Of a stretch of 64,000 bases of DNA, positions 35,467-45,889 are shown piece by piece. The stretch is from Undaria pinnatifida (Eukaryota > Sar > Phaeophyceae > Laminariales > Alariaceae). How positions within the stretch are numbered: the stretch's first letter is position 1; every line of letters starts with the position of its first letter. The position numbers were made by a program, and so were the translations under genes. Under the pieces are notes generated by a model, which was not told the DNA's origin, ran no database searches, and worked only from the letters and a program-made list of their open reading frames with translations. Location of the stretch: contig JABAKD010000019.1 in the NCBI GenBank assembly GCA_012845835.1, positions 4,569,994-4,633,993 of the forward strand, written 5' to 3'.

Positions 35467-36838
35467 AATACATTGAGATCCAACAGTCGCAACCTTAATT
35501 TCGTCGCAACCTTGTACGTTGGGTAAGAATGGTCCTGCATGAAATCGTGTGACATGAGATGGGGTAGTTGGTGTATATAGGTTCGTTGTACCGAGGTGAC
35601 GTGGTTTTTGGGTCGGGGGAGCTCGTTGTCTTGCTGTTGTAAGTGTGTTCGGAGAGGATCGTTGACCGTCGGTACATTTGTTATTTGGTGTTGCCGGCGG
35701 GGAGGTGAGATTTCTCACTTGTTGCGTGTGGGTTATATTGTGTGGTATACGGTATTTTCTTACGTCTGTAGATTTTACATTCAGCATCAATTTTGTTTGA
35801 CCTTGAGATATACAACCGTCACCGTCACTTCATTGGAACCGTAAACATTGGGTATGAATGGTCCGGGATGAAATGGTATGATATGACATGGGGTAGTGGG
35901 TGTACATAGGATCGTGGTACCTAGGCGACGTGGGTTTGGAGTCGGGGGAGTTCGTGGACCTGTTATTGTAAGTGTGTTTGGAGAGGATCGTTCGGTGTTG
36001 GTACGTGGGTCATTTAGTCTGGCCGGCGAGTTCGGACTTTTTGCTTGCGTCATGTATATTGTGAGGTATATGCTATTTTCTCGCAGTCTGTGGATTTTAG
36101 ATTAGGTATCAATTTGCATACCTTGAGATCCCAAGGCCTAAACTGTCATTTTGATCTAACCGTTTCAATTTGGTACGAAGCCATCCAGGACGAAATGGTA
36201 TGATATGACATGGAGTAGGGACTGAATATAGGTTCGTTGTACCTAGGTGACGTGGTTCTGGGGTCGGGGGAGTTCGTGGGCTCGCTGTTGTAAGTGTGTT
36301 CGAAGAGGATCGTTGGCCGTCGGTACGTGGGTCATTTGGTGTAGCACGCGAGGAGGTGACATTTCTGGCTTGTGTTAGGCATACTATGTGATATCCGTTT
36401 TTTTTTCACCGTCTGTGGATTTACATTGGGGGTCTAGTCTATTTTCGGATACCTTGACATCCAACAACCGTACCCGTCTTTTCGTCGGAACCGTAAACGT
36501 TGGGTATTAATGGTCCGGGATGAAATGATATCATATATGACGGGGTAGTGGGTGTATTTAGCATCCTGGGACCTAGGCGACATGGTTTTGAAGTCCGGGG
36601 AGTTCGCGAACCTGTTGTTGTAAGTGTCTTCGGAGAGAAACGTTGGCCGTCGGTACGTGGGTCATTTGTTCTGGCCTGCCAGGTGGTATATGATTCTTGT
36701 GTTAGATATGGTATGTGTGATACGGTATTTTCTTACCGTCTCTGGATATATAACTTGGGAAACTATTTTTGGATACATTGAGATCCAACAGTCGTAACCG
36801 TCATTTTTATCTAACCGTTTCCATTTGGTACGACTGAT

Positions 36839-37093
36839 CCGCAAATCGTTCTATGATAGCCCCACCAACTTTTCTTGAACGAAATCGCCGGTTTTGAACC
36901 CAGCTCCCGGCCGCACCTCCTGAAATACGATGCCCCTTGCCACCCCGATGTCATTGATCGATTGTTCGATAGTTTATTGCAAGCAAGAAAAAATTTGGAG
37001 ACCTTGACTTAGTAGCAACCTTTCTCACGTCGAGCAGCCATGAAACGTTCGATAAAGAAAATCGCTGGTTTTGGGGGGGGACTATCGTAGAAT
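36839..37093. mobile_element. MITE-like insertion in the satellite
   Basis: About 255 bp without similarity to the satellite interrupts a unit between GGTACGACTGATCCG and CCCGGGATGAAATGG. Near its ends TTCTATGATAGCCCC (from 36,849) faces the reverse complement of TTCTACGATAGTCCC (to about 37,093), so it has short imperfect inverted ends. It has no coding capacity, and the target duplication is unclear. A GACTGAT motif is present at both sides in inverted form. Confidence 0.55.
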
Positions 37094-39433
37094 CAGTCCC
37101 GGGATGAAATGGTATGATATGAGATGGGGTAGTGGTTGGTTATACCTAGGTGACGTGGTTTTGGGGTCGGGGGAGCTCGTTATCTTGCTATTGTAAGTGT
37201 GTTAGGATAGGATCGTTGGCCGTCGGTACATTAGCTATTTGGTGTTGCCGGCGAGGAGGTGAGATTTCTCACCTGTGTTGATTATATTGTGTGGTATACG
37301 GTATTTTCTTACATCTGTGGATTATTCATTCAGTATCAATTTTGTTTGACCTTGTGATCCAACAGCCGCAACCGTCGTTTCCTTGAAATCGTAACCATTG
37401 GGTATGAACGGTCCAGGATGTAATGGTATGATAAGAGATGGGGTATAGTGGCTGTATATAGGTTCGTGGTACCTAGGTAACGTGGGTTTGGAGTCGGTGG
37501 AGTTCGTGAACCTTCATTATTGAAAGTGTGTTTGGAGAGGGTCGTTGGCCGTCGGTCGGTGGGTCATTTGGTCTGGCCGGCGAGGTGGTATTTTTTGCTT
37601 GTGTTATGTATGTTATGTGCGAAACGGTATATTTTTTCCGTCTATAGATTTTACATTAGGTATAATTATTTCGATACCTACCTGGAGATCCAACAACAAC
37701 AACCGTCATTTTGTAGGAACCGTAAGCATTGGGTATGAATGATCCCGGATAAAATGGTGTGATATGAGATGGGGTAGTAGGTGTATATAGGTTCGTGGTA
37801 CCTAGGTGACGTTGCTTCGGAGTCGGGGGAGTTCGTGGACCTGTTGTTATTGTAAGTGTGTTCGGAGAGGATCGTTGGCCGTCGGTACGTGGGTCATTTG
37901 GTCTGGCCGTCGAGGTGGTACTTTTTGCTTTTGTTGAGTATGGTATGTGCAATACGGTTTTTTTTTACCGTCTGTGTATTAAATTTTCGGTATCTATTTT
38001 TCGATACCTGGAGATCCACCAACCGCAACCGTCAATTCGTTAAAACCGAAAACATTGCGGAAGAATGGTCTGTATGACATGAGGTGGGATAGTTGGTGTA
38101 TATAGGTTCGTGGTACCTAGGTGACGCGGTTTTGGAGTCGGGGGATTTCGTGGACCTGTTGTTGTAAGTGTGATCGGACAGGATCGTTGGGCGTCGGTAC
38201 GTGGGTCATTTGGTTTGGCCGGCGAGGTGGTATCTTTTGCTTGTGCTAAGTGTAGTATGTGCGAAACGGTGTATATCTACCGTCTGTCGATTATATTTTC
38301 TTTATGTATTTCTCGAGACATTGTAGTCCAACAACCGTACCCGTCATTTCGTTGGAACCGTAAACAGTGGGTGTGAATGGTCCGGGATGAAATGGTATGA
38401 TATGGAATAGGGTAGTGGGTGTATATAGATAGGTTCGTAGTACCTGGGCGACGTGGTTTTGTAGTCGAGGGAGTTCGTGAACCTGTTATTGTAGGTGTGT
38501 TCAGAGGGGATCGTTGGCCGTCGGTACGTGGGTCATTTAGTTTGGCCGGCGAGGACGTGAGGTTTTCACTTTGACAAGTAAGTACGGTAGTTGGGATACG
38601 GTGTTTTCTCACCGTTTGTAGATTTTCATTTCGATATACAGTTTGGGATACTCTGACATCCAAGAGCCGTAACCGTCATTTTGTTACAACCGTGAACCTT
38701 TGGGTACGAATGGTTCGGGATGAAATGGTATGATTGAGATGGGGTAGTGGGTGTATATATGTTCGTTGTACCTAGATGACATGGTTTTGGGGTCGGGGGC
38801 GTTCGTCGGCCTGCTGTCGCAAGTTTGTTCGGATAGGATCGTTGGCCGTCGGTACGTGAGACATTTGGTCTGGCGGGCGAGGACGTGGGATTTTTAACTT
38901 GTCTCAACGATGGTATGTAGGTTACGGAATTTCTTATCGTCTGTGGATTTTACATTCGGTATCTTTTTCTGGATACCATGACATCCAACAGCCGTAACCG
39001 CATTTTGTTCGAACCGTAACCATTCGGTATGAATGGTCCGTAATGAAATGGTATGATATGAGATGGGGTAGTGGGTGTACATATGTTCGTTGTACCTATG
39101 TGACGTGGTTCGGGGTCGAGGGAGTTCGTGGACCTGCAGTTGTAAGTGTGTTCGGAGAGGATCGTTTGCCGTTGGTACGGGGATCATTTGGTCTGGCTGG
39201 CGAGGAGGTGATATGATTCACTTGTGTTAAGAAGACCTAGGGTATGTGGAATACTCTATTTTCTCACCGTCTGTGGTTTTAGGTTGGGTATCTGTTTTAG
39301 GATACCTTGAGATCCAACAGCCGTAGTCTTCATTTTGTTGGGACTGTAACCATTGGGTATCAATGGTCCGCGATAAAATCGTGTGATAGGAGATGGGGTA
39401 GTGGATTGTACCGCTTTTGGCACTTTGGGTTGG

Positions 39434-39673
39434 TGCCCCAGTACTATTTTGCGTCCGATGCACCAGCGCTCAGCCCGTCAAAAAAACCTTCTACAGTGGG
39501 CTCTTTTCCATGTATTCGAAGATCCATTGCACCACTTTTTTCGGCTCAGCACTCTCTTCAAGGCAAGGAAACGGGTTAACCCCGACCAGAGGCGTCGTAG
39601 CTCCAAGTACGAGGTGGGGTTGGTCTATAGCCTCAATAGCTGTCGACGGTTGAGTATCAGGGTCTCGATCCAT
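39434..39673 (-). pseudogene. Possible gene fragment of unknown type
   Basis: Just right of the satellite, 39,673-39,491 (minus) reads a protein-like stretch including 'LVLGATTPLVGVNPFPCLEE' and 'EPKKVVQWIFEYMEKSPL', then a stop. The next frame continues 'VEGFFDGLSAGASDAK'. Composition looks coding and a single frameshift would join the two parts, but I cannot name a family and the fragment is short. It may be a remnant of a transposon or host gene. Confidence 0.22.
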
Positions 39674-41519
39674 TTCCGGATTTCCGGATATGTCTTAGTT
39701 TGTCATCTCTATATCGTCGTGCGTGATATGTACCTACGACCTGTAGAATGGGCTAAAGGTATGGTGTTTCGTATATATGTGCTACTTCTGTGAGAGATTG
39801 ACCAACCGGCCATCACTATTGGTTGACAACGTCTGATGTCTGTTATTCAGGAACAGTCGTGATATTCGGAAACTGTTGTGCGATTCGAAAACTGTCTTGG
39901 GATCCGGGAAACGGCAGGTACTTACACAAGCACGACGGAAAAATAAGCCGCGAGATCAATGTAGTACATAGGTACACAACAATGACAGCACCCGGTCTGG
40001 CGGCAGAATGGCGTGTTTTTGAGAAGCGCGCTAGGACTCGAAGTGATCGACTGTGTTTCGAGCTGGGCTTTACTCTGCCTTTCGTTAAGAAATTTGATCA
40101 TTTTTCAAAATTCTTGCATCTTCAGCAGTCTGTCACCGCGCCCACCCACGTAAACCACACGCACTGATTCAGAGTTGCAGCCATATGGTTCATGGCGTCC
40201 GATCTCCGTGTTGGCCTGCAACGGGACGAGCTGCACCCAAGACCTTTTCCGTTGGTGCTCGGTTACCACTTGTACAGTCCTCTACGACTCGGATTCCCGA
40301 CACAGACATGCCTCATTATTTACACCAAACGCATTAAACATCGCTTTGTCTGTTACGTTGTTTCTTGTGTGCGCAGACGAAGCTACCATTTGAACGGTTT
40401 ACGTTTCACCTATTCGTGGCCCGTTCAGTTCCCCTTTAACTACCCGTGGGGGCTATGGGAGCAACGATGATGTCGGTAGGGACACCTGCGTCGAATATAG
40501 AGCATGTAGAGGACACTCCAGGCAGCAATTCTTCTAACCTTTTACTAGAATCGTTCGGATCCAAGTCTGGCTGCTGCCCCAATGCCGACTGGATGGTGCC
40601 ATCTGCTTTGTTGCTGCTCTAATAATACAGTTGTACTGTGTGTTTGCTAAATATTCAATTTTTTAGCTTCATCGTTAGTCCATTGTATTAGGTACGGGGG
40701 CGACGATGTCGGTATTGGAATTACTGTCTTCAGAAACAGTGCGGGAGTGATGTACCATGCGGCAGGGCTGCTACTCATGCAACAGTTGTCTCGCTGGAAA
40801 CCCAATATGCTTGCTGCCCCCGACGTTGATTGGATGGCTTCATCCGTTTTGTTGTTAATCATATCAGGGTAGTAGTTGCTGCCTCGCTGTTGTGTTATTT
40901 GGCGTATCTTGCTCGCCATCGAATTTCCTTCTACTTTTCCAATTATTGTGTTTCGTGTATACTCTTTCTATCATCGTGTTCCTTTTTTTTCAATGATTGC
41001 GTTTTCTTTTAGGGGGCCTAATGCCGTGTTAGTTGTATTGCAACAAACCGTTATAGCGCTATGTAGGACGTGGTGGAAGTGAAATCCCTTGGACACTCCA
41101 GTGGGCCAGATTGATACAGGAGATATTAGACAAGGCAAATAAGTACGAGTACCGAACACGACGTAAGAAACCACACGCCGGTGAAAACATTTTCAGTTTA
41201 AATTCCTATCACCGGGTGGGTGTGGTATCCTGTGGGGGGTGTTGTATATAGACTAATGTAACCCGGTTGATAATGTGCCACAAAAGGGGTGTGATAAACC
41301 ACGGGGCGTGATAGCACTACCACACACCCACAGGAGGGTGTAGATATGTGGTAATTAAGGGTGTGATCAAACGAGGTGTTATAACACTGCCTGTACGCAA
41401 TCGTACGGCTGCCGCACACTTGAAGAAGTGCGGTATTACGGGGGGGTGATTGCAATGAAAACACGGAATGGAGCTGAGAGCGAGCCAGCAACTGGCTGTT
41501 GAGCTAGTGCGGTGGCTGT
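39674..41519. other. Unrecognised region with one diverged duplication
   Basis: No supported gene. A diverged direct duplication is visible: CGATGATGTCGGTA ... TGCTGCCCCAATGCCGACTG (40,466-40,620) and CGACGATGTCGGTA ... TGCTGCCCCCGACGTTGATT (40,700-40,865), each followed by GGATGG and TTTGTTG. The stretch 41,200-41,400 is rich in GGTGTGATA/GGGTGTG motifs. Confidence 0.4.
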
Positions 41520-42521
41520 CATGGCACCGCTATAACCGTCTGCTGTCCTACTTCTTGTTCCGGAGCACATCGGGAGCTGCGGCCAGCTTTCTTCTACAAT
41601 TCAAGCCCAAGCGAGGTGAACTTGCGAATGGGAAGGCTGCTTGGGGTGGTATGGATAGAAAATATCAAAATTCCACTTGCTAACGTAGACGTATACTCAA
41701 GCAACAACTAACGCATATGGTCATGACCGATGGGCAAGGCCCAGACATGTTCATAAAAGAAGTATCCTATTTACGCGATGAATTGGTGGACATGGGAGAG
41801 GTATTCAACGGTGACAGCATAAATATTGGACATAGTGCTGGAAGGACTCACGGATGAATACCTGAACAAAATATAGCGCCGATGCAGATGATGACTTCAC
41901 ACTCGATCGAGCTGTGATAACAATGCGAAATATGTACGCGAATAGAACTATGAAACGGTCCTTTGAAAAGCGAAGGAGCGTGAATCTGCTAACACTCTCA
42001 GCAGTAGTGACCTGTTCACACTGCAAAAGCCAGGCCATCGAGTCAAATTATGCTTTAAACGCAAGGGAAAGATGTCGGGGAAGAAATCTCCCCGGACACC
42101 TCGAAACCATTCGTGGTGTAGCCTGCATAATACCGATCGCCACGACAATAGCGACTGTCGGTCTCAAATGCGGGACGACAGTATAACTCGTCGCCCTCGT
42201 CCTGGTCAACAAAATGGCCAGCATAATAACAACCGCAGCGCTCACGCCAACACCGCCACAACTCCAACTTCAACAACGCAATTCGAAGCTTACGTCCCAG
42301 TGACACATGCTCCGTCCACTACTGCGGCTGCGACTACAGCAGCTACTTCTACGTCATTCGCGACTCTTCCCTGTCCATCCTCACCTCTAGGTGGTACAGG
42401 TTATTCTTTCATCACCGCACCTCCGATCAACATCGATGCGCAGCCCTTCGTATTCTCCGTGATTGAGGACAGCAGAGCTTCTAGCCACTTCATCGACAAT
42501 CAGTTTCTACCTGGCATGTAA
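41520..42521 (+). pseudogene. Copia gag (copy B), frameshifted
   Basis: Pieces in three frames match copy A: 'RSTSGAAASFLLQFKPKRGE' up to 41,683, 'RDELVDMGEVF' near 41,790, 'LEGLTDEYL' near 41,850, 'MRNMYANRTM' from 41,914, a decayed zinc knuckle ('CSHCKS.') near 42,010 and the frame from 42,072 ('SPRTPRNHSWCSLHNTDR'). The Thr/Ala-rich linker follows, then the protease motif 'EDSRASSHFIDN'. Here the catalytic Asp is kept but the Gly after Ser is Arg, so a different residue is lost than in copy A. The frame ends at 42,521, seven bases before the pol fragment. Gag would form the particle and bind element RNA. Confidence 0.7.
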
Positions 42522-42527
42522 CATTAA

Positions 42528-43287
42528 ATGAACCACTACGTACAGCTGGACCCTCCTGTAACAATAAACATAGCGGGAAACCATCGCCTGTATGGCGTTG
42601 GTCAAGGGGTTTTGGTCGTTCAAGTGTTGGACCATATAGGCTCTAAGCACTCTGTGAAGCTTCCTGTCACAGTCGTACCAGGGCAAGGCAGGCGCCTATT
42701 TTCGGGGAGGTCAGCAGCTAGGAGAGGAGCCACTTTGATCTTCGCCACGAATTCGTATCTGGACATGGGTGCATTTACTGTACTACTACGCAAAGACAGC
42801 CACTGCTCCACTCCGCATCATCACGACCTCACCACTGGGGCTGCGAGCCGAACACCTGGGACAGCGTTCCCGACCATTTCCGGCAAAAAGTTTCAACCGG
42901 ACACCGCCCTCGCTGTTCATGCTTCGACTTGCTACTAAAGCTACTTCCATGTCTACACCTGTTCCGGCTAATATCTGGCACAAGAGGTTAGGCCACCCCA
43001 ATGGTCAGGTGATGTCCAAGGTGAAAAATATCCCAGAGTGTGGGGTAAATGTTTCAGACACTTTATCGGCGTGCAATACGTGCAAGATCATTAAGAGCAC
43101 GAACCAGAAGCACCGTAAGACATCGCGGTCTAACCTTTCCGGCGAACGTATAAAACTGGTGAGTACTGACCTGCTAGGATACGCCTGCATGGCAACATGT
43201 ACCGACCATCACAGCAGGGTAAACGCATCCTCCTCGAAAAGCGGCCTTCTGTTCCACCAACAGCAGACTCGGCCTCGTCTCAAGTAA
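42528..43287 (+). pseudogene. Copia pol fragment (copy B): protease remainder, HHCC finger, integrase start
   Basis: The frame from 42,528 ('MNHYVQLDPPVTINIAGNHR') equals the copy A protein. It shifts frame near 42,925 into the frame that carries 'IWHKRLGHPNGQVMSKVKN' and 'CNTCKI', the integrase zinc finger. Beyond 'SGERIKL' it continues 'VSTDLLGYACMATCTDHHSR', the first strand of the integrase catalytic core with its Asp, which copy A lacks. The core breaks off by about 43,260. Downstream domains are missing. Confidence 0.72.
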
Positions 43288-43827
43288 GAGCGCGTCAGCT
43301 GGCCTGCAGCGACAAGGATGTCAGAAACAGCAGTTTGAGACCGTTTGGCAGTACACCAGGGTTGTCGGAATGGACACAATAAACCGTCCGGCCGGCATCT
43401 ATTTCGGTACCCAACACCTACGCGCAACCTATGGCCTCACCACAAGCGAAGAATGCAAACCTTCAACGACCTCTGCTCGAAGGTCAACGAATTCAGCACG
43501 GAGAGCTCCTTCCAAGCTCCAACACCGTTAAGTCGCAACTACAGCTCCATCTCACAAGACCGCCTTTGACCATCGCGACGGCCTTGAAATTTTTCTCAGG
43601 CAACCTCCGTGATGAAAACCATCATTGCTTCATGGAGTTCCATACAAGATTGCGGTGTTTCATAAGTGGGAAAAGTTATTCCTGCTTCGATTCTACCGTA
43701 TGCTATTGAATTTTTCAATCACCGACAAACCGCGACGTACCGAGGACGGAGAAGCGCGTGAAGCAAAACCAAATAGGAAATATACCGACAAACGTTTGGC
43801 CTATCATAAATCAGCTACTAGACTGCA

Positions 43828-44610
43828 ATGGACCGAGGAAGGGGAAGGATCACTGGAAGGATTACACCTCCATCGCATCACAACCTTTCTCCCCCTCTCT
43901 GTCAAGCGCTTCTTCAGCCTTTCATACCTTCTATACAAATGAGCTCCATCAGCAGCTACCCAAACGGCACTCCCGTCCACAATCGGGGACAGGCGCTAGA
44001 AGCCCAACGCTTCCATCAATGGTTTCGCTCGGGACGGGATAACAGCCGGAGGTACATAGGGTTCGCGAAGCCTAACAGCCGGGATGCCCAAGGCATTATT
44101 TGGGGGGCATGCTACAACCTCCTCAAAGACATCAAAGTCCCGGATCAAACACGCCTAGGACTGAAGGACATGGCAGCAAAGCGTGAAAAGAATGGGCTAC
44201 TAGACAGGTTTGAGTACCCAACGATAAAAGTAATCATAAAGTCGCTCAAAGAGTACGCAACGATTGAAGTGTTTATAAAGTCGCTCAAGTACTTACATAA
44301 GCGAGATGACTTGCTGTTTTTTATCAATAGAAGAGTTTACCGATTTTTAGTGCGGGGTTGGATCGGTGACTCGGTCGCTAACCCTTTTGACTTTCTCATT
44401 GCCAGTAGTATGTACAACGACATAGTCAAACGGCTGTCAGATATCTCGTACGTATCTCAACCCCAGAGGATGAGAAAGTATGGACGAGACTTGACCGTGT
44501 CCCAATCCAGGGGTAATTTTACCGCAGTTGTAACACTTCGCACAGGAACGGGCGTATGGTTATACCGGCAATATTTTCTTGCGATATGTACTTGTAGGTA
44601 CAACAGTTGA
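43828..44610 (+). CDS. Unrecognised 260-codon frame inside copia copy B
   Basis: This is the longest frame between the broken pol and the 3' LTR. The N-terminal third (Ser/His/Pro-rich) may be chance. From about residue 65 it looks protein-like: 'RRYIGFAKPNSRDAQGIIWG', 'NLLKDIKVPDQTRLGLKDMA', an internal duplication 'YPTIKVIIKSLKE' / 'YATIEVFIKSLKY', then 'LLFFINRRVYRFLVRGWIGD' and 'PFDFLIASSMYNDIVKRLSD'. It does not resemble reverse transcriptase or RNase H motifs (no YVDD-like box). It may be captured sequence, a piece of another element inserted here, or a remnant of an extra retrotransposon gene. The start is not fixed; ATG at 43,939 is an alternative. Confidence 0.35.
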   Translation: MDRGRGRITGRITPPSHHNLSPPLCQALLQPFIPSIQMSSISSYPNGTPVHNRGQALEAQRFHQWFRSGRDNSRRYIGFAKPNSRDAQGIIWGACYNLLKDIKVPDQTRLGLKDMAAKREKNGLLDRFEYPTIKVIIKSLKEYATIEVFIKSLKYLHKRDDLLFFINRRVYRFLVRGWIGDSVANPFDFLIASSMYNDIVKRLSDISYVSQPQRMRKYGRDLTVSQSRGNFTAVVTLRTGTGVWLYRQYFLAICTCRYNS

Positions 44611-45455
44611 AGATTGATACTCAAGTAGAGAATATTACTTAGTGCAGCAGATATGCTTCAACTTCAAAGTTACAACTGCTCGCCAGTTACGTATTAGTAA
44701 AGGTGGAACTATGGGTCGTATGAACTTAAGTCAACGATCGTACAGCAATCAGCTACGTTCTTCCGGAAAATGCGTACGAGTACGTATTCCAGCACTAAGG
44801 AGTAAAGGCTCACAAAGACTGCCTATCTTATGCTCTTCAGCCTATGAATACTATCAGACAGTTTATCGTTTTATGCGTATCATAATATCATATTGAAGTG
44901 GCGTGGTTAACTTACATCAGCGACCTTTGTTTGTTTGTGTGTTTGTTTTTTGTTTTTAATCAGGTATCGCTCGATGATGGACTATGACAACACCCATCAT
45001 ACTCTATTATAGTACTACCAGTACATTCGTAGTTCTATTTCTTTCTTAATTTCGTATTTTTTATGTACGGAAATACGTAAGTACATAAAAACAGAACTGA
45101 AGAATGAGAATGAAATATTTTTTAGTAATGGACACTTGTCTACGATTCTCTTTATTTTATCTAGTATTGTTTATCTTTTTGGTACAACTCAGAAAAGGCG
45201 TTCAAAACCCAGTAAACGTATCTTTGCGTTTATCTTCTAGGGTATTTATCGCTGATAATTACACCAAGCGTAGTTTTTTTACGTATATTTCCTTGCACGG
45301 CTTGATTTTTGTATATGTGTGAATGACATGGATACGTCCGTATTGCCGCGGTTGATACATCAGACTGAATATGTGACCCATTTGTTTTTAATTTTTCGAA
45401 TTTGATTTCTAAGTATGAGGCTTCTCTAGCATTATGACTTTGCATTATGGGGGCG

Positions 45456-45889
45456 TGTTGAGAGTATTAACCTTGGGTTCAAATAGAGCTGATTTTTGGT
45501 CTATTCAAGAAGTATAGTCGCACGAATATAATATGCAGTTGAATCATACGTTTAATCTTACGTTGAATCTTCAATGGACCTTAGATATAAGCGTAGATTT
45601 GAGTATGTCAAGGTTATCTCGTTGTCCCGGTATTCCACCGGACTACGGGCATTGTTCCTTGGTGATCAAATGGTGATGCAACCCACCATGACAACGTTCC
45701 CTACTCTCCCTACTTTCCCTCTTCTCCTGTTCTTCTTCTCCTTCTTCTTCTTCTCTCTTTGGCCTCAAGCGCCCTTTGCAAGCTATTCCATTTATTTCTT
45801 ATCACAAGTGATCCTAACAGAAACTTCGGTGCCACCTCTGCATCTCTTCGCATAGAAGACAGAGCCTCCATACAACCGTTCTATTCACA
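45456..45889 (+). repeat. 3' LTR of copia copy B
   Basis: Starts TGTTGAGAG at 45,456 and ends TATTCACA at 45,889, aligning end to end with the 5' LTR of copy A (4,932-5,355 minus). A short G run (ATTATGGGGG) just upstream may be the polypurine tract. Confidence 0.8.

Larger units (their letters stand above)
33856..39411. repeat. Satellite array, about 16 units of about 327 bp
   Basis: A conserved box (GGTATGATATGAGATGGGG) recurs at about 34,111, 34,438, 34,765, 35,098, 35,546, 35,875, 36,197, 36,527, 37,111, 37,425, 37,756, 38,070, 38,394, 38,727, 39,050 and 39,380, usually 314-333 bp apart. The two long gaps are explained by a 124-bp partial duplication (35,343-35,466) and a 255-bp insertion (36,839-37,093). 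Other unit landmarks are GATCGTTGGCCGTCGGTACG, TATACGGTATTTTCTTACCG, CAACCGTAACCGTCATTTCG and ACCTAGGTGACGTGGTTTTG. Many units show an open frame of about 60-125 codons on the minus strand, rich in Pro and Thr. Units have diverged visibly and fall into subfamilies. Confidence 0.92.
41520..45889 (+). mobile_element. Copia-type LTR retrotransposon, copy B (5'-truncated, internally deleted)
   Basis: Homology to copy A starts within gag at about 41,520 ('WHRYNRLL') and runs through the integrase zinc finger to about 43,290. The reverse transcriptase and RNase H are absent. Unrecognised sequence with a 260-codon frame follows, and the copy ends with a full 3' LTR at 45,456-45,889. No 5' LTR or leader is recognisable upstream. 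Orientation is opposite to copy A. Several frameshifts make it inactive. Confidence 0.75.

Noticed and set aside
36849..36905. tRNA gene suggested by GGTTTTGAACCC-like T-loop
   Set aside because: No acceptor or anticodon arm pairs around it, and it lies in the MITE-like insertion.
33856..39411. Individual genes in the satellite (many 60-125-codon frames)
   Set aside because: The frames recur with the unit and vary in length by mutation; no start, splice or domain evidence.
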